Assembly (NCBI GenBank): GCA_029257435.1
Contig: JARIBI010000116.1
Coordinates: forward strand, 1-37,719
Source: Sporosarcina sp.
GTDB taxonomy: Bacteria; Bacillota; Bacilli; Bacillales_A; Planococcaceae
DNA length: 37,719 bases
Reading direction: 5' to 3'
The position numbers and the translations under genes were made by a program. Of this stretch, positions 8,080 through 18,663 are shown piece by piece (position 1 is the stretch's first letter; each line of letters opens with the position of its first letter). The notes beneath the pieces are model-generated. The model saw only the letters and a list, made by a program, of their open reading frames with translations, did no database searches and was not told where the DNA came from.

Positions 8080-8982
8080 ATGAGTATTTATGTCGATAAA
8101 AATACAAAAGTAGTCGTCCAAGGTATCACTGGCGGGACTGCAAAATTTCATACCCAGCAAATGCTTGAATACGGAACGAAAATCGTTGCAGGCGTAACAC
8201 CAGGCAAAGGCGGCACAGAAGTTGATGGCGTTCCTGTATTTAATACAATGGAAGAAGCTGTCAAAGAAACTGGCGCAAACGTTTCCGTTATCTACGTTCC
8301 AGCACCTTTCGCAGCAGATGCAATCATGGAAGCGGTAGACGCTGAACTTGATATGGCCATCTGTATTACAGAGCACATTCCTGTTCTTGATATGGTGAAA
8401 GTAGTGCGTTACATGGAAGGCAAAAAGACGCGTCTTGTTGGACCGAACTGTCCTGGCGTCATTACGCCTGAAGAATCTAAAATCGGCATTATGCCTGGAT
8501 ATATTCACACAAAAGGCCACGTAGGCGTAATTTCACGCTCTGGTACATTGACATACGAAGCGGTTCACCAGCTTTCTGAAGCGGGTATCGGTCAGACAAC
8601 AGCTGTTGGTATCGGCGGGGACCCAGTCAATGGAACAAACTTCATCGATGTATTGAAAGAATTCAACGAAGATGAAGATACGTACGCAGTTGTTATGATT
8701 GGTGAAATCGGCGGAACTGCTGAAGAAGAAGCAGCCGAGTGGATCAAAGCCAACATGAAGAAACCGGTTGTAGGATTCATCGGTGGACAAACTGCACCTC
8801 CAGGAAAGCGTATGGGCCATGCTGGTGCCATCATTTCTGGCGGTAAAGGAACTGCTGACGAAAAGATCAAAGCCCTCAATAACGCTGGTGTAGAGGTTGC
8901 AGAGACACCTTCTGTTATCGGAGAGACATTGATTAAAGTAATTAAAGAAAAAGGGCTATACGAAAAGTGTAAAACCCACTAA
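8080..8982 (+). CDS. sucD: succinyl-CoA synthetase alpha subunit
   Basis: Partner of SucC. It binds CoA and carries the phosphohistidine intermediate, His247 in the motif [10 protein letters not shown]. The CoA-binding Rossmann domain occupies the N-terminal half (VVVQGITGG near residue 12). GPNCPGVI (121-128) is the conserved family signature. The 300-aa length is standard. The ribosome binding site is modest (AAAGGCAGGG), and translation may be coupled to sucC. Confidence 0.98.
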   Translation: MSIYVDKNTKVVVQGITGGTAKFHTQQMLEYGTKIVAGVTPGKGGTEVDGVPVFNTMEEAVKETGANVSVIYVPAPFAADAIMEAVDAELDMAICITEHIPVLDMVKVVRYMEGKKTRLVGPNCPGVITPEESKIGIMPGYIHTKGHVGVISRSGTLTYEAVHQLSEAGIGQTTAVGIGGDPVNGTNFIDVLKEFNEDEDTYAVVMIGEIGGTAEEEAAEWIKANMKKPVVGFIGGQTAPPGKRMGHAGAIISGGKGTADEKIKALNNAGVEVAETPSVIGETLIKVIKEKGLYEKCKTH

Positions 8983-8990
8983 GATAGAAG

Positions 8991-9024
8991 ATGCAGCGTA
9001 TTCAATAGATACGCTGCATTTTTT
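8991..9024 (+). terminator. intrinsic terminator after sucCD
   Basis: ATGCAGCGTAT (8991-9001) pairs perfectly with ATACGCTGCAT (9009-9019) around a 7-base loop, followed by a T run to 9024. Confidence 0.9.
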
Positions 9025-9046
9025 CTAAATGAAGAGGAGGTATTTA

Positions 9047-9898
9047 ATGAAGCTATCTGAACAAGATCATCAACTTTTGAAACTTCACTATGCGTGGCCG
9101 GCTTCTTATCCGAAACTTGCCAGATTGCTGGGAAGTGAAAATGAAAATAATTACGTACCGAATTTATCACAAAAACAGCATGCAAATCTGACTGAAAAAC
9201 TTGCCCGACTATCCCCATTGCCCCTCTTAGATTTATTACTTGAAAAAGGAATCATCCCCATTCCTTACACCCATCCTGACTATCCCAAACAACTAAAACA
9301 ATTAATAGATCCACCTGCAGTTCTTTATACTAAAGGAAATCAAAACTTATTGAAAAAAACAAGCAAAGTTGCAATTATTGGTTCGCGTAAAGCTGGGAAC
9401 TATTCGATTTGTGCTATGAATATGATTGTGCCGCCATTAGTTCAGCATGGCTCTGTCATTGTCTCAGGACTTGCGAAAGGTGCAGATACAATGGCACATC
9501 AGGCCGCCATAAAATATGGGGGGCAGACAATCGCGGTCCTTGGACATGGTTTTCTTCATCTATATCCGAAAGAAAATGAGAAGCTTGCTGCAACTATTGC
9601 AAAAGAACACCTATTACTAACTGAATTTCCTCCTTACCATCCGCCTGCCAAATGGACGTTCCCGATGAGAAATCGGATTATTAGCGGGTTGTCCAGTTCC
9701 ATTGTCATTACTGAATCGGCAGTTAAGAGCGGAACGATGAGTACGATTGAGCATGCCCTCGATCATGGTAAAGAAGTATTCGCAGTGCCAGGACCTATTG
9801 ATTCGCCGTTGTCACTCGGTCCGAACAAACTTTTGGATGAAGGAGCCCGGCCGGTTTGGAGCGGTTTTCAAATCATAGAAACTCTTGTCGAATCTTGA
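9047..9898 (+). CDS. dprA: DNA-processing protein DprA
   Basis: Binds incoming single-stranded DNA and loads RecA during natural transformation. The extended Rossmann fold is visible: AIIGSRKAGNYS, then VSGLAKGADTMAHQAA, VLGHGFLHLYP, and FPMRNRIISGLSS. Length is 283 aa from ATG 9047, behind GAGGAGG (9034-9040); an in-frame upstream ATG at 9029 is less likely because it precedes the SD. The gene stands alone between the sucD terminator and topA, as in other Bacillales. Confidence 0.95.
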   Translation: MKLSEQDHQLLKLHYAWPASYPKLARLLGSENENNYVPNLSQKQHANLTEKLARLSPLPLLDLLLEKGIIPIPYTHPDYPKQLKQLIDPPAVLYTKGNQNLLKKTSKVAIIGSRKAGNYSICAMNMIVPPLVQHGSVIVSGLAKGADTMAHQAAIKYGGQTIAVLGHGFLHLYPKENEKLAATIAKEHLLLTEFPPYHPPAKWTFPMRNRIISGLSSSIVITESAVKSGTMSTIEHALDHGKEVFAVPGPIDSPLSLGPNKLLDEGARPVWSGFQIIETLVES

Positions 9899-9926
9899 CG
9901 ATAGAAATGTCTTTTTACTAAAATAG

Positions 9927-9953
9927 TTGCTTTTCCATGAAAACTGTTATACA
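9927..9953 (+). promoter_or_regulatory. possible promoter before topA
   Basis: TTGCTT (9927-9932) and TATACA (9948-9953) resemble -35 and -10 boxes, but the 15-bp spacer is short. This is a weak call based only on consensus matching in the dprA-topA gap. Confidence 0.25.
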
Positions 9954-10018
9954 TTTTGCAACAGATATTCTTTTAGATGAATAAATACAAAGAACCTCTT
10001 TAAGGGGGGCACATTAGA

Positions 10019-12097
10019 ATGGCAGATTACCTAGTAATTGTGGAATCACCAGCAAAAGCAAAAACCATTGAACGTTATTTAGGAAAGAAATACAAAGTGC
10101 GCGCATCCCTTGGGCACTTAAGAGACTTGCCGCGCAGTCAAATGGGCGTCGACGTAGAAAATAACTATGAGCCGAAGTATATTACGATTCGCGGAAAAGG
10201 CCCCATTTTACAAGACTTGAAAAAAGAAGCCAAAAAAGCAAAAAAAATCTTTCTCGCAGCTGACCCCGACAGAGAAGGGGAAGCAATCGCCTGGCATCTG
10301 GCACATCAACTTGGTGTGGATGAAAACTCAGACTGCCGCGTTGTGTTTAACGAAATTACAAAAGATGCAATTAAAGAGTCATTTAAAAATCCACGACCTA
10401 TTAATACTGACCTAGTAGACGCTCAACAAGCACGCCGAATTCTAGATCGGCTTGTTGGCTATAATATCAGTCCAATTCTATGGAAGAAAGTTAAGAAAGG
10501 GCTGTCAGCGGGACGTGTTCAATCTGTTGCGCTAAAGCTTATTATTGATCGCGAAGAAGAAATTAAATCCTTTGAACCAGAAGAGTATTGGTCAATCGGG
10601 GCAGGATTCAGTAAAAAAGAAGGGAATTTTGAAGCTTCTTTCTATGGAACCGCAGGTAAGAAAGTCAAATTGACCGACAAAAAACAAGTAGATGGAATCC
10701 TTTCAACCTTGGATGGCGACGATTTTACCGTAAGCCAAGTCGTAAAGAAAGAACGTAAACGTAATCCTGCAGTACCATTTACTACATCATCGTTGCAGCA
10801 AGAAGCAGCTCGCAAGTTAAACTTCCGTGCTAAGAAAACTATGATGGTTGCACAGCAGTTGTACGAAGGAATTACAATCGGCAAAGAAGGAATCGTTGGT
10901 CTAATTACGTATATGAGAACAGACTCTACGAGAACTTCTGAGACGGCTCAAGCTGAAGCTAAAACTCATATTGAGTCTATGTATGGCGAGGAATTCACAC
11001 GCAAAACAAAAGCGGCAGGCAAATCTTCAGCTGCGAAAACTCAAGATGCACACGAAGCAGTCCGTCCGACATCTGTACTTCGCACACCTGAAGCGATGAA
11101 AGCGTTTTTATCAAAAGATCAGTTGAAATTATATAAACTTATTTGGTCACGTTTCCTTGCAAGTCAAATGGCGCCTGCAATCCTTGATACAGTCACTGTT
11201 GATTTACTGAACAACGATGTCCAATTCAGAGCAACTGGATCGCAAGTGAAGTTTCAAGGGTTCATGAAAGTGTACATTGAAAGTCATGATGATAAAGAAG
11301 AAGAAAAGGATAATGTTCTGCCTCCTCTAGCTGAAGGGGAAACGGTCACTTGCGCTTCGATTGATCCGAAACAGCATTTCACACAGCCGCCGCCACGGTT
11401 TTCGGAGGCGCGTTTAGTGAAAACGCTGGAAGAACTAGGAATAGGGCGGCCGTCGACATATGCTCCTACGTTGGATACGATTCAAAAAAGAGGATATGTC
11501 ACGCTGGATGCAAAACGTTTTGTTCCGACTGAATTAGGCGGAATCGTTAATGCCGCAGTCAATCAATACTTCTCTGACATTACTAATGCGGAATTTACAG
11601 CTAAAATGGAACAAAGTCTGGACCATATTGAAGTGGGAGAAATGCCATGGGTTAAGGTCATTGATGAGTTTTATGTAGATTTTGAGAAGCATTTGAAAGT
11701 CGCAGATGAAGAAATGGAAAAAATTGAAATTAAGGACGAGCCTGCAGGAGAAGACTGCGAAAAGTGCGGATCTCCAATGGTTTATAAAATGGGTCGCTAT
11801 GGTAAGTTCATGGCGTGCTCGAACTTCCCGGATTGCCGGAACACAAAAGCAATCATTAAACCAATCGGTGTTACGTGTCCGCTTTGTAAGGAAGGCGAAG
11901 TCGTCGAGCGGAAGAGCAAGAAAAACAGGATCTTTTATGGGTGTGACCGATATCCTGAATGTGAATACATTTCGTGGGATAAACCGATTTCGAGACCGTG
12001 TCCGAAGTGTGAAAGTACACTTGTCGAAAAACGTTTGAAAAAAGGATTGCAAATCCAATGTACGGAATGCGACTATAAAGAAAAACCTCAAGAATAA
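10019..12097 (+). CDS. topA: DNA topoisomerase I
   Basis: Type IA topoisomerase that relaxes negative supercoils. The Toprim domain has Glu9 in [15 protein letters not shown] and Asp82/Asp84 in [10 protein letters not shown]. The active-site tyrosine is Tyr298 in [12 protein letters not shown]. The C-terminus carries three Cys4 zinc ribbons: CEKC...CSNFPDC, CPLC...CDRYPEC, and CPKC...CTEC. The 692-aa length matches the Bacillus enzyme. The start follows a strong AAGGGGGG. The gene ends 24 bases before trmFO. Confidence 0.98.
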   Translation: MADYLVIVESPAKAKTIERYLGKKYKVRASLGHLRDLPRSQMGVDVENNYEPKYITIRGKGPILQDLKKEAKKAKKIFLAADPDREGEAIAWHLAHQLGVDENSDCRVVFNEITKDAIKESFKNPRPINTDLVDAQQARRILDRLVGYNISPILWKKVKKGLSAGRVQSVALKLIIDREEEIKSFEPEEYWSIGAGFSKKEGNFEASFYGTAGKKVKLTDKKQVDGILSTLDGDDFTVSQVVKKERKRNPAVPFTTSSLQQEAARKLNFRAKKTMMVAQQLYEGITIGKEGIVGLITYMRTDSTRTSETAQAEAKTHIESMYGEEFTRKTKAAGKSSAAKTQDAHEAVRPTSVLRTPEAMKAFLSKDQLKLYKLIWSRFLASQMAPAILDTVTVDLLNNDVQFRATGSQVKFQGFMKVYIESHDDKEEEKDNVLPPLAEGETVTCASIDPKQHFTQPPPRFSEARLVKTLEELGIGRPSTYAPTLDTIQKRGYVTLDAKRFVPTELGGIVNAAVNQYFSDITNAEFTAKMEQSLDHIEVGEMPWVKVIDEFYVDFEKHLKVADEEMEKIEIKDEPAGEDCEKCGSPMVYKMGRYGKFMACSNFPDCRNTKAIIKPIGVTCPLCKEGEVVERKSKKNRIFYGCDRYPECEYISWDKPISRPCPKCESTLVEKRLKKGLQIQCTECDYKEKPQE

Positions 12098-12121
12098 CAT
12101 TGCTAGAGAGAAGGGTTCAAT

Positions 12122-13432
12122 GTGACACCAATTGTGAATGTCATCGGTGCAGGACTTGCTGGAAGTGAAGCGGCTTGGCAAATTGCAAGTAGAGGAGTGC
12201 AGGTTCGTTTATACGAAATGCGACCTGTTCAGCAAACTCCAGCTCACCATACAGATAAATTTGCAGAGCTTGTTTGCAGTAACTCACTACGTGCAAACTC
12301 ACTGACGAATGCTGTAGGCGTCATTAAAGAAGAAATGAGACGTTTAGACTCTGTCATTATTGCTGCAGCGGATGCTTGCGCTGTTCCTGCTGGAGGGGCG
12401 CTTGCTGTGGATCGTCATGAGTTTTCAGCGCATGTAACAGAAAAAGTACGGAATCACCCATTAGTGGAAGTTATAAATGAAGAAGTGACAGATATACCCG
12501 AAGGCATCACTGTAATTGCAACGGGTCCGCTCACTTCTCCAGCACTGGCTGAAAAAGTACGCCAGCTTACAGGTGAAGAATACTTATACTTTTATGATGC
12601 GGCAGCTCCTATTGTTGAGAAGGACTCCATCGATATGGACAAAGTATATTTGAAATCTCGATATGACAAAGGAGAAGCTGCGTATCTCAATTGTCCGATG
12701 AATGAAGAAGAGTTTGCTGTCTTTTACAATGCATTAGTAAACGCAGAGGTTGCGGAACTGAAAGAATTCGAAAAAGAAGTGTACTTCGAGAGTTGTATGC
12801 CTGTCGAAGTTTTAGCGAGCCGCGGAGATAAGACGCTGCTCTTCGGTCCCATGAAACCTGTAGGGCTGGAAGATCCAAAAACAGGTAAACGTCCAAAAGC
12901 TGTCGTACAACTTCGCCAAGATGATGCAGCAGGATCGCTGTACAACATTGTTGGATTCCAAACGCACATGAAGTGGGGCGCTCAAAAAGAAGTATTGCGA
13001 CTCATTCCTGGCCTTGAGAATGTTGAAATCGTTCGTTATGGTGTGATGCATCGCAATACATTCATCAATTCACCAAGAGTCTTACAACCAACTTATCAGT
13101 TGAGAGCCAACCCGAATTTGTTCTTCGCTGGACAGATGACAGGAGTGGAAGGATATGTTGAGTCTGCCGGTGCTGGTTTAGTTGCGGGGATGAATGCTGC
13201 GCGACTGGCTTTAGGAGAAGAACTTTATATCCTGCCGCATCAGACAGCTTTGGGGAGCATGGCAAGGTACATTACAGAAGCTGATTCAAAGAACTTCCAG
13301 CCAATGAATGTGAACTTCGGATTGTTCCCGGATCTAGGTGAGCGTGTCCGTTCTAAACTGGAGCGTGCAGAAAGACATGCGAATCGTGCCCTAGACGCAT
13401 TGGATACATTTAAAACTGAACACCAGCTATAA
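12122..13432 (+). CDS. trmFO: tRNA uracil-54 C5-methyltransferase TrmFO (folate-dependent)
   Basis: Flavoprotein that methylates U54 in the T-loop of tRNA using methylenetetrahydrofolate and FADH2. The N-terminus has the dinucleotide-binding [43 protein letters not shown] around residues 50-73 is the TrmFO signature with the conserved cysteine. [20 protein letters not shown] is the second FAD motif. Length 436 aa. The start is GTG 12122 behind AGAAGGG. Gene order topA-trmFO-xerC is standard for Bacillales. Confidence 0.97.
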   Translation: MTPIVNVIGAGLAGSEAAWQIASRGVQVRLYEMRPVQQTPAHHTDKFAELVCSNSLRANSLTNAVGVIKEEMRRLDSVIIAAADACAVPAGGALAVDRHEFSAHVTEKVRNHPLVEVINEEVTDIPEGITVIATGPLTSPALAEKVRQLTGEEYLYFYDAAAPIVEKDSIDMDKVYLKSRYDKGEAAYLNCPMNEEEFAVFYNALVNAEVAELKEFEKEVYFESCMPVEVLASRGDKTLLFGPMKPVGLEDPKTGKRPKAVVQLRQDDAAGSLYNIVGFQTHMKWGAQKEVLRLIPGLENVEIVRYGVMHRNTFINSPRVLQPTYQLRANPNLFFAGQMTGVEGYVESAGAGLVAGMNAARLALGEELYILPHQTALGSMARYITEADSKNFQPMNVNFGLFPDLGERVRSKLERAERHANRALDALDTFKTEHQL

Positions 13433-13440
13433 GATTGATG

Positions 13441-13474
13441 AGAAGAAGGAAGATAGCCTTTCTTCTTCTTTTTT
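13441..13474 (+). terminator. intrinsic terminator after trmFO
   Basis: AGAAGAAGGAA (13441-13451) pairs with TTTCTTCTTCT (13459-13469, one G-U) and runs into five T. Confidence 0.75.
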
Positions 13475-13559
13475 GTGTGAAAGTATGAAGTAAATGTGAA
13501 TAATTAATGTCTTTTCTCAAAAAGTATCCATAGAGGTCTGACAACCCAGTTGCTCATAG

Positions 13560-13589
13560 TTGTAGAAATACCTGTCAATCGTGTATAGT
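13560..13589 (+). promoter_or_regulatory. possible sigma-A promoter for xerC-hslVU-codY
   Basis: TTGTAG (13560-13565), an 18-bp spacer and TATAGT (13584-13589) lie in the 281-base gap between the trmFO terminator and xerC. No other clear signal was seen in that gap apart from a loose TCGGCA/TGCCGA inverted repeat. In B. subtilis the corresponding codVWXY genes are transcribed from upstream of codV. Confidence 0.45.
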
Positions 13590-13713
13590 AAATCGTGGAT
13601 GAATTTGAATTTAAGGAGTAGTCGGCATTTTCAATTAGTTAAGATAATCGAATACGCTATTTGCCGAGCGTTTAAATGCTGATTATTTGTTCGCTTTTCG
13701 GGAGGTGTATAAA

Positions 13714-14613
13714 ATGGATGAAAAGACGCTCCAGATTCGTAATGAGTATATTGCGTATGTTCGTTTGGAAAAAAACTATTCAGTCCACACTGTAACGGAA
13801 TATGAAAGAGATGTAGATGAATTCCTTGAGTTCTTAAAAACCGAAGGCATTCTTACGATAGAGAGCATTACATATCAAGAAGCACGTCTTTTTGCTTCAC
13901 GCCTATATGACCGCGAATTATCGAGAGCCAGTATTTCCAGAAAGATTTCTTCAGTTCGTTCATTTTTCCGTTTTGCTAATGCCCGTTATGATATTAATGA
14001 CACAGCATTTCGTTTGCTGCATCATCCTAAAAAGGAAGAACGTCTTCCTGCTTTTTTTTATGTGGAGGAACTTGACAAACTTTTTGAAGCGTGCCTTGGA
14101 GAAAAGCCAAGAGATCATCGTGATCGGGCGCTGCTAGAACTGCTCTATGCAACTGGGATTCGTGTAAGTGAACTTACATCGATCTGTTTAGGTGATATTG
14201 ATAACGATCTTGGTATTGTCCGTGTGATGGGAAAAGGAAGAAAAGAACGCTACGTCCCATTTGGCAGCTTAGCACAGTCTGCAATCGAGCAATACATAGA
14301 AACAAGCCGACCGTTGTTGATGAAAACTGTAAAACATGATCGATTATTTGTGAACTTGCGCGGCGGTCCCCTTACTGAACGTGGTGTCAGGCATATTTTA
14401 GATGCTATCGTTGAGCGGGCGTGCATTGAGTCAAATGTTTATCCGCATATGCTGCGTCACACATTTGCAACCCATTTACTATCTGCAGGAGCGGATATGC
14501 GAACTGTCCAAGAACTTTTAGGGCACAGTGATTTATCATCGACACAAATATATACCCATACAACGAAAGAGCATTTAAGAAGAACCTATATGAATACGCA
14601 TCCGCGTGCTTAG
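13714..14613 (+). CDS. xerC: tyrosine recombinase XerC (CodV)
   Basis: Resolves chromosome dimers at dif together with XerD. The 299-aa protein has an N-terminal core-binding domain (about 1-90). The catalytic domain carries Arg150 (ATGIRVSE), Lys174 (GKGRKER), His245 and Arg248 (HMLRHTFATH), His271 (LLGHSDL) and Tyr280 (IYTH). Start ATG 13714 behind GGGAGGTG; an in-frame ATG at 13687 is less likely. It is the first gene of the conserved codV-hslV-hslU-codY cluster and is separate in sequence and role from the element integrase at 1381. Confidence 0.96.
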   Translation: MDEKTLQIRNEYIAYVRLEKNYSVHTVTEYERDVDEFLEFLKTEGILTIESITYQEARLFASRLYDRELSRASISRKISSVRSFFRFANARYDINDTAFRLLHHPKKEERLPAFFYVEELDKLFEACLGEKPRDHRDRALLELLYATGIRVSELTSICLGDIDNDLGIVRVMGKGRKERYVPFGSLAQSAIEQYIETSRPLLMKTVKHDRLFVNLRGGPLTERGVRHILDAIVERACIESNVYPHMLRHTFATHLLSAGADMRTVQELLGHSDLSSTQIYTHTTKEHLRRTYMNTHPRA

Positions 14614-14625
14614 GAGGAAATTTAA

Positions 14626-15171
14626 ATGGAATTTCATGCAACTACGATTTTTGCTATTCGGCATAAGGGAGTTTGTGCTATGTCTGGCGATGGTCAAGTG
14701 ACCATGGGAGAAAGTGTAGTAATGAAACACACCGCAAGAAAAGTCCGCAGACTATTTAATGGAAATGTGCTTGCTGGTTTTGCAGGATCCGTGGCTGATG
14801 CATTTACTTTATTCGATTTGTTTGAAGACAAACTCACCGAATACAATGGCAACCTTCAGCGGGCATCAGTTGAGCTTGCGAAGGAATGGAGAGGCGACCA
14901 GATACTTCGTAAACTGGAAGCGATGCTTCTTGTCATGAATGAGGATACGCTCTTGCTTGTATCAGGGACAGGGGAAGTCATCGAACCGGATGATGGTATT
15001 CTTGCGATTGGATCGGGGGGCAACTATGCGTTAGCAGCTGGACGTTCATTAGCGAAATATGCTGGCGATACATTAACCGCCGAACAAATCGCTCGTGCTG
15101 CACTTGAAACAGCATCTGAAATTTGTGTATTTACGAATGACAACATTATCGTGGAGGTGCTTGGGGAATGA
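14626..15171 (+). CDS. hslV: HslV (ClpQ) peptidase of the HslVU protease
   Basis: Proteasome-like peptidase forming hexameric rings capped by HslU. It begins [15 protein letters not shown], then [37 protein letters not shown] and [15 protein letters not shown], all family signatures. It is 181 aa from ATG 14626 behind AGGAGG. The conserved catalytic threonine pair is T6-T7, after a five-residue leader. B. subtilis CodW instead exposes serine after Met removal; this protein has Glu at position 2 and no serine, so its nucleophile is probably a threonine exposed by processing. The stop overlaps hslU by 4 bases. Confidence 0.96.
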   Translation: MEFHATTIFAIRHKGVCAMSGDGQVTMGESVVMKHTARKVRRLFNGNVLAGFAGSVADAFTLFDLFEDKLTEYNGNLQRASVELAKEWRGDQILRKLEAMLLVMNEDTLLLVSGTGEVIEPDDGILAIGSGGNYALAAGRSLAKYAGDTLTAEQIARAALETASEICVFTNDNIIVEVLGE

Positions 15172-16568
15172 ATTCACAACAACTGACACCGAAAGAAATG
15201 ATTGCGTTTTTAAATCGTTATATTGTTGGGCAAGATAAGGCGAAACGGGCAGTTGCAGTTGCAATAAGAAATCGCTATAGACGAAACTTGTTAACAGATG
15301 AAGAAAAAAATGAAATCATCCCCAAAAACATTTTGATGATTGGGCCGACAGGAGTCGGTAAAACGGAAATCGCACGCCGCATAGCAAAACTTGTGGATGC
15401 GCCTTTTGTAAAAGTGGAGGCAACTAAGTTTACTGAAGTCGGTTACGTGGGAAGAGATGTTGAGTCCATGGTGCGTGATCTCGTCGAAACGGGGATCCGT
15501 ATTGTCAAAGAAAAGCAGCGTGCTCAAGTGAAAGACCAAGCAGCTGTCCAAGCGGAAGAGCGTCTAGTAGAATTACTTGTTCCCACTAAGAAAAAGAAGG
15601 GGTCTATGCAAAATCCGTTTGAAATGCTGTTTGGCGGGCAAAAGAATGAGAGTGACACTGATGAACAAGAGGAACTAACAGAAACTGTGCGAAAGCGCAG
15701 TGAAATCGCTGATTTGCTCAAACAAGGTAAACTTGAAGAAGAGCAAGTGACAGTTGAAGTTACATCCCAACAGCCTTCAATGTTCGATGCACTTCAAGGT
15801 TCTGGGATGGAACAGATGGGATCGAATATGCAAGACGCTCTTTCATCGCTTATGCCGAAAAAAATGACGGAGCGTAAGATGGCTGTAAAAGATGCAAGAA
15901 GAGTATTAGAAGCTGAAGAGGCGGACAAACTAATAGATCATGACGAAATTGCTCGTCAGGCTGTCCAGCTAACAGAGCAATCGGGAATTATTTTCATCGA
16001 CGAAATGGATAAAATTGCTAGTAAGAGTGGCGGTTCTTCCAGTGCTGACGTTTCCCGGGAAGGGGTTCAGCGTGATATTTTACCAATTGTAGAAGGATCT
16101 ACAGTGACTACGAAATATGGTGCTGTGAAAACCGACTTTATTTTGTTTATAGCTGCAGGAGCTTTCCATATGGCGAAGCCATCCGATATAATACCGGAGC
16201 TGCAAGGCCGTTTCCCGATTCGTGTTGAATTAGATAAGTTATCCAAAGAGGATTTTGTCCGAATTCTGAAAGAACCTGATTTCTCTCTTATACGCCAGTA
16301 TGAGAAACTTCTTGCAACTGAGGACGTCCTGTTAGAGTTCACAGATGACGCAATTGACCGAATCGCAGAAATTGCATTCGAGGTTAATGATAATACCGAA
16401 AACATCGGAGCAAGACGACTTCATACAATCGTGGAGCGCCTTCTTGAGGAATTGTCATTTGAAGCATCGGATATTGGACCGACAAGCATTAGAATTACAC
16501 CAGCTTATGTCGATGAAAAGCTGCAAGGTATCGTGAAAGACAAAGATTTGTCACATTTCATCCTTTAA
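15168..16568 (+). CDS. hslU: HslU (ClpY) ATPase of the HslVU protease
   Basis: AAA+ unfoldase that feeds substrates to HslV. Walker A is GPTGVGKT (59-66), the pore loop GYVGRD (92-97), Walker [12 protein letters not shown]. The I-domain insertion between them is charged and Met/Gln-rich. The C-terminal sensor region includes [15 protein letters not shown]. It ends LSHFIL, the conserved tail that docks into HslV. The 466-aa length is normal. ATG 15168 overlaps the hslV stop. Confidence 0.97.
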   Translation: MNSQQLTPKEMIAFLNRYIVGQDKAKRAVAVAIRNRYRRNLLTDEEKNEIIPKNILMIGPTGVGKTEIARRIAKLVDAPFVKVEATKFTEVGYVGRDVESMVRDLVETGIRIVKEKQRAQVKDQAAVQAEERLVELLVPTKKKKGSMQNPFEMLFGGQKNESDTDEQEELTETVRKRSEIADLLKQGKLEEEQVTVEVTSQQPSMFDALQGSGMEQMGSNMQDALSSLMPKKMTERKMAVKDARRVLEAEEADKLIDHDEIARQAVQLTEQSGIIFIDEMDKIASKSGGSSSADVSREGVQRDILPIVEGSTVTTKYGAVKTDFILFIAAGAFHMAKPSDIIPELQGRFPIRVELDKLSKEDFVRILKEPDFSLIRQYEKLLATEDVLLEFTDDAIDRIAEIAFEVNDNTENIGARRLHTIVERLLEELSFEASDIGPTSIRITPAYVDEKLQGIVKDKDLSHFIL

Positions 16569-16650
16569 TGGAGACAAAATAGTTTATTTAACAATTGAAA
16601 ACCTTTAGAATATTCTTATCAGTTCCGAAATTAATGAGGAGGAAAATATA

Positions 16651-17427
16651 ATGACACTGTTAGTCAAAACAAGAAAAATTAATGCTATGCTTCAAGAAAC
16701 TGCGGGTAAGCAAGTGAACTTTAAACAAATGGCGGAGCAGCTTAGTGAAGTAATTGACTGTAACGCATTCATCGTTAGCCGAAAAGGAAAGCTTCTTGGT
16801 CTTGAAATCCATCACCAGATTGAAAACGAGCGGATGAAGCAAATGTTTGAAGATCGCAAATTCCCGGAAGCATATACAAAACAACTATTTGAGATTCGTG
16901 AAACTTCACAAAACATTGGTATCGAAAGTGAATACACAGTATTCCCTGTTGAGAACCAAGAGTTATTCAAAAACGGCTTAACTACAATTGTTCCGATCAT
17001 CGGCGGCGGTGAGCGTTTAGGTACACTTATCCTTGCGCGTTTAAACGATGACTTTAAAGAAGATGATCTAATTCTTGCTGAGTACGGTGCTACAGTAGTT
17101 GGTATGGAGATTCTTCGTGAGAAATCTGAAGAAATCGAGACTGAAGCTCGCAGTAAAGCAGTCGTTCAAATGGCAATCAACTCACTTTCATACAGTGAGC
17201 ATGAAGCAATTGAGCACATCTTCAATGAGCTGGATGGCAATGAAGGGCTTCTGGTCGCTTCTAAAATTGCTGACCGCGTTGGAATTACACGTTCCGTTAT
17301 CGTTAACGCACTTCGAAAGCTTGAAAGTGCTGGAGTAATCGAATCACGTTCACTAGGAATGAAAGGCACATATATTAAAGTGCTAAACAGTAAGTTCCTT
17401 GAAGAGCTTGAAAAACAAAAATCATAA
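16651..17427 (+). CDS. codY: global transcriptional regulator CodY
   Basis: GTP- and branched-chain-amino-acid-sensing repressor of stationary-phase and nutrient genes. Residues 1 to about 155 form the GAF sensor domain ([29 protein letters not shown]). The winged helix-turn-helix is about 203-222, [20 protein letters not shown]. It is 258 aa and very similar to B. subtilis CodY. Start ATG 16651 behind GAGGAGG; the 82-base gap after hslU may hold a secondary promoter, none convincing. In B. subtilis CodY represses the flagellar operon that follows it. Confidence 0.98.
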   Translation: MTLLVKTRKINAMLQETAGKQVNFKQMAEQLSEVIDCNAFIVSRKGKLLGLEIHHQIENERMKQMFEDRKFPEAYTKQLFEIRETSQNIGIESEYTVFPVENQELFKNGLTTIVPIIGGGERLGTLILARLNDDFKEDDLILAEYGATVVGMEILREKSEEIETEARSKAVVQMAINSLSYSEHEAIEHIFNELDGNEGLLVASKIADRVGITRSVIVNALRKLESAGVIESRSLGMKGTYIKVLNSKFLEELEKQKS

Positions 17428-17440
17428 GACTGTCAAGTAA

Positions 17441-17483
17441 AAAATGAGTAAAAAGCGTATTCGCTTTTTACTCATTTTTTTTT
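17441..17483 (+). terminator. strong intrinsic terminator after codY
   Basis: A perfect 17-bp stem (17441-17457 with 17462-17478) with a 4-base loop is followed by T to 17483. It separates the cod operon from the flagellar operon. Confidence 0.92.
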
Positions 17484-17784
17484 ATATAAAAACCACTATG
17501 CATACTTTGATTCCAGAAAAATGGTTTGAAAAGGATAGAAATTAAATAAAAGTTTTTTAAATAATCACTAATTATGAATTGGCTAAATAGAGTCGTAAGA
17601 CCCAGTGGAACTGGTATTTCTTGTGAACAAACACGCATATGTAAGTAAAGTTTCTAATCTTTATATATTATTTGTATAGACAAAATGGTCCATAATCCGA
17701 TACAATGAGTAGTAATTGTTGACTTTTAGTAGATTATGTCGAATTTAATAGATTTCTTAATTATAAACGAAGGAGGGGATTGAT
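17484..17784 (+). promoter_or_regulatory. fla/che upstream regulatory region
   Basis: AT-rich non-coding stretch between the codY terminator and flgB. Two things stand out. First, a promoter at 17677-17706 is readable both as sigma-A (TAGACA, 18 bp, TACAAT) and as a degenerate sigma-D element (TAGA, 15 bp, TCCGATAC against TAAA-N15-GCCGATAT). Second, a very degenerate CodY-box-like sequence sits at 17508-17522 (TGATTCCAGAAAAAT, 10 of 15 positions). A small hairpin CCAGT-GGA-ACTGG lies near 17600. No RNA gene or riboswitch is recognised. Confidence 0.5.
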
Positions 17785-18177
17785 TTGGACCTTTATGGGG
17801 GAACAATTTCCGCTTTAGAAAAAGGACTGAATTTTTCATCTGACAAAACTAAAGCAATTTCGCAAAACGTGGCGAATGTTGACACGCCAAACTATAAAGT
17901 TAAGACCGTAGATTTTAAAAGTTACTTGCATGAAGCAAAGACGGCTCAGTTAGACGCTTACCGTACCGATCAGCGCCATATACAATTTGCACCTGCAACA
18001 ACAGGTTCAGGAAACAGAACTTATTCAAACTTCAGCTATAACCAGAACGGCAATGGGGTAGATATGGATAAAGAACAAGCGGACCTTGCAGCAAATCAAA
18101 TTTACTATAATGCACTGGCTGATCGAATTAGCAGCAAGTTCAATTCTCTTAATAACGTTATTAAAGGAGGCCGTTAA
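17785..18177 (+). CDS. flgB: flagellar proximal rod protein FlgB
   Basis: First gene of the flagellar operon; part of the axial rod of the basal body. 130 aa. The family N-terminal heptad-type motif ISQNVANVDTPNYK is present and the C-terminus is helical. Starts at TTG 17785 behind a strong AGGAGGGG (17771-17778). Its 3' end contains the ribosome binding site AAAGGAGG of flgC. Exported by the type III system without a cleaved signal. Confidence 0.96.
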   Translation: MDLYGGTISALEKGLNFSSDKTKAISQNVANVDTPNYKVKTVDFKSYLHEAKTAQLDAYRTDQRHIQFAPATTGSGNRTYSNFSYNQNGNGVDMDKEQADLAANQIYYNALADRISSKFNSLNNVIKGGR

Positions 18178-18179
18178 AG

Positions 18180-18641
18180 ATGTCAATTTTCCATAGCTTA
18201 AATTCTTCTGCTTCGGCATTAACGTCGCAACGTCTTCGTATGGATGTAATCTCCTCTAATATGGCAAACATCGACACAACGCGCGGAAAGATGGTTGACG
18301 GGGAGTGGCAGCCATATCGAAGAAAGTCGGTATCGTTTCAACCAAAACAAGGTCAATTTTCAAACTTTTTGAATGTCGCAATGGGAACTCGAGATAAAGG
18401 AAACATCGGAAACGGCGTAACGGTTTCCAGAATTCAAGAAGACAATGAAACTCCTTTTAAACAAGTTTTTGACCCTGCACACCCAGATGCCAACGCAGAA
18501 GGTTATGTAGAAATGCCTAATGTCGATCCATTACGTGAAACAATCGATATGATGTCTGCTACTCGTTCGTATGAAGCGAATATCACAGTCCTGAATTCCA
18601 ACAAAGCAATGTTGATGAAAGCACTAGAAATCGGGAAATAA
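18180..18641 (+). CDS. flgC: flagellar rod protein FlgC
   Basis: Proximal rod component, 153 aa. N-terminal SSASALTSQRLRMDVISSNMANIDT and C-terminal VDPLRETIDMMSATRSYEANITVLN are the flagellar rod/hook family end motifs. The start lies 3 bases after the flgB stop, with the SD inside flgB. Confidence 0.97.
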   Translation: MSIFHSLNSSASALTSQRLRMDVISSNMANIDTTRGKMVDGEWQPYRRKSVSFQPKQGQFSNFLNVAMGTRDKGNIGNGVTVSRIQEDNETPFKQVFDPAHPDANAEGYVEMPNVDPLRETIDMMSATRSYEANITVLNSNKAMLMKALEIGK

Positions 18642-18663
18642 AAGGAAGAAAGGATGAGCTCAA

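Noticed and set aside
8017..8520. 167-codon Cys/His-rich open frame antisense to sucD
   Set aside because: The Cys/Phe/His richness comes from the complement of common sense-strand codons; no start signal.
11534..12181. 215-codon open frame antisense to topA
   Set aside because: No ribosome binding site, composition of a reverse-frame shadow, and it lies opposite the conserved zinc-ribbon coding region.
17580..17660. Possible riboswitch (c-di-GMP type) before flgB
   Set aside because: Only a 5-bp hairpin is seen; none of the conserved GEMM sequence blocks can be found.
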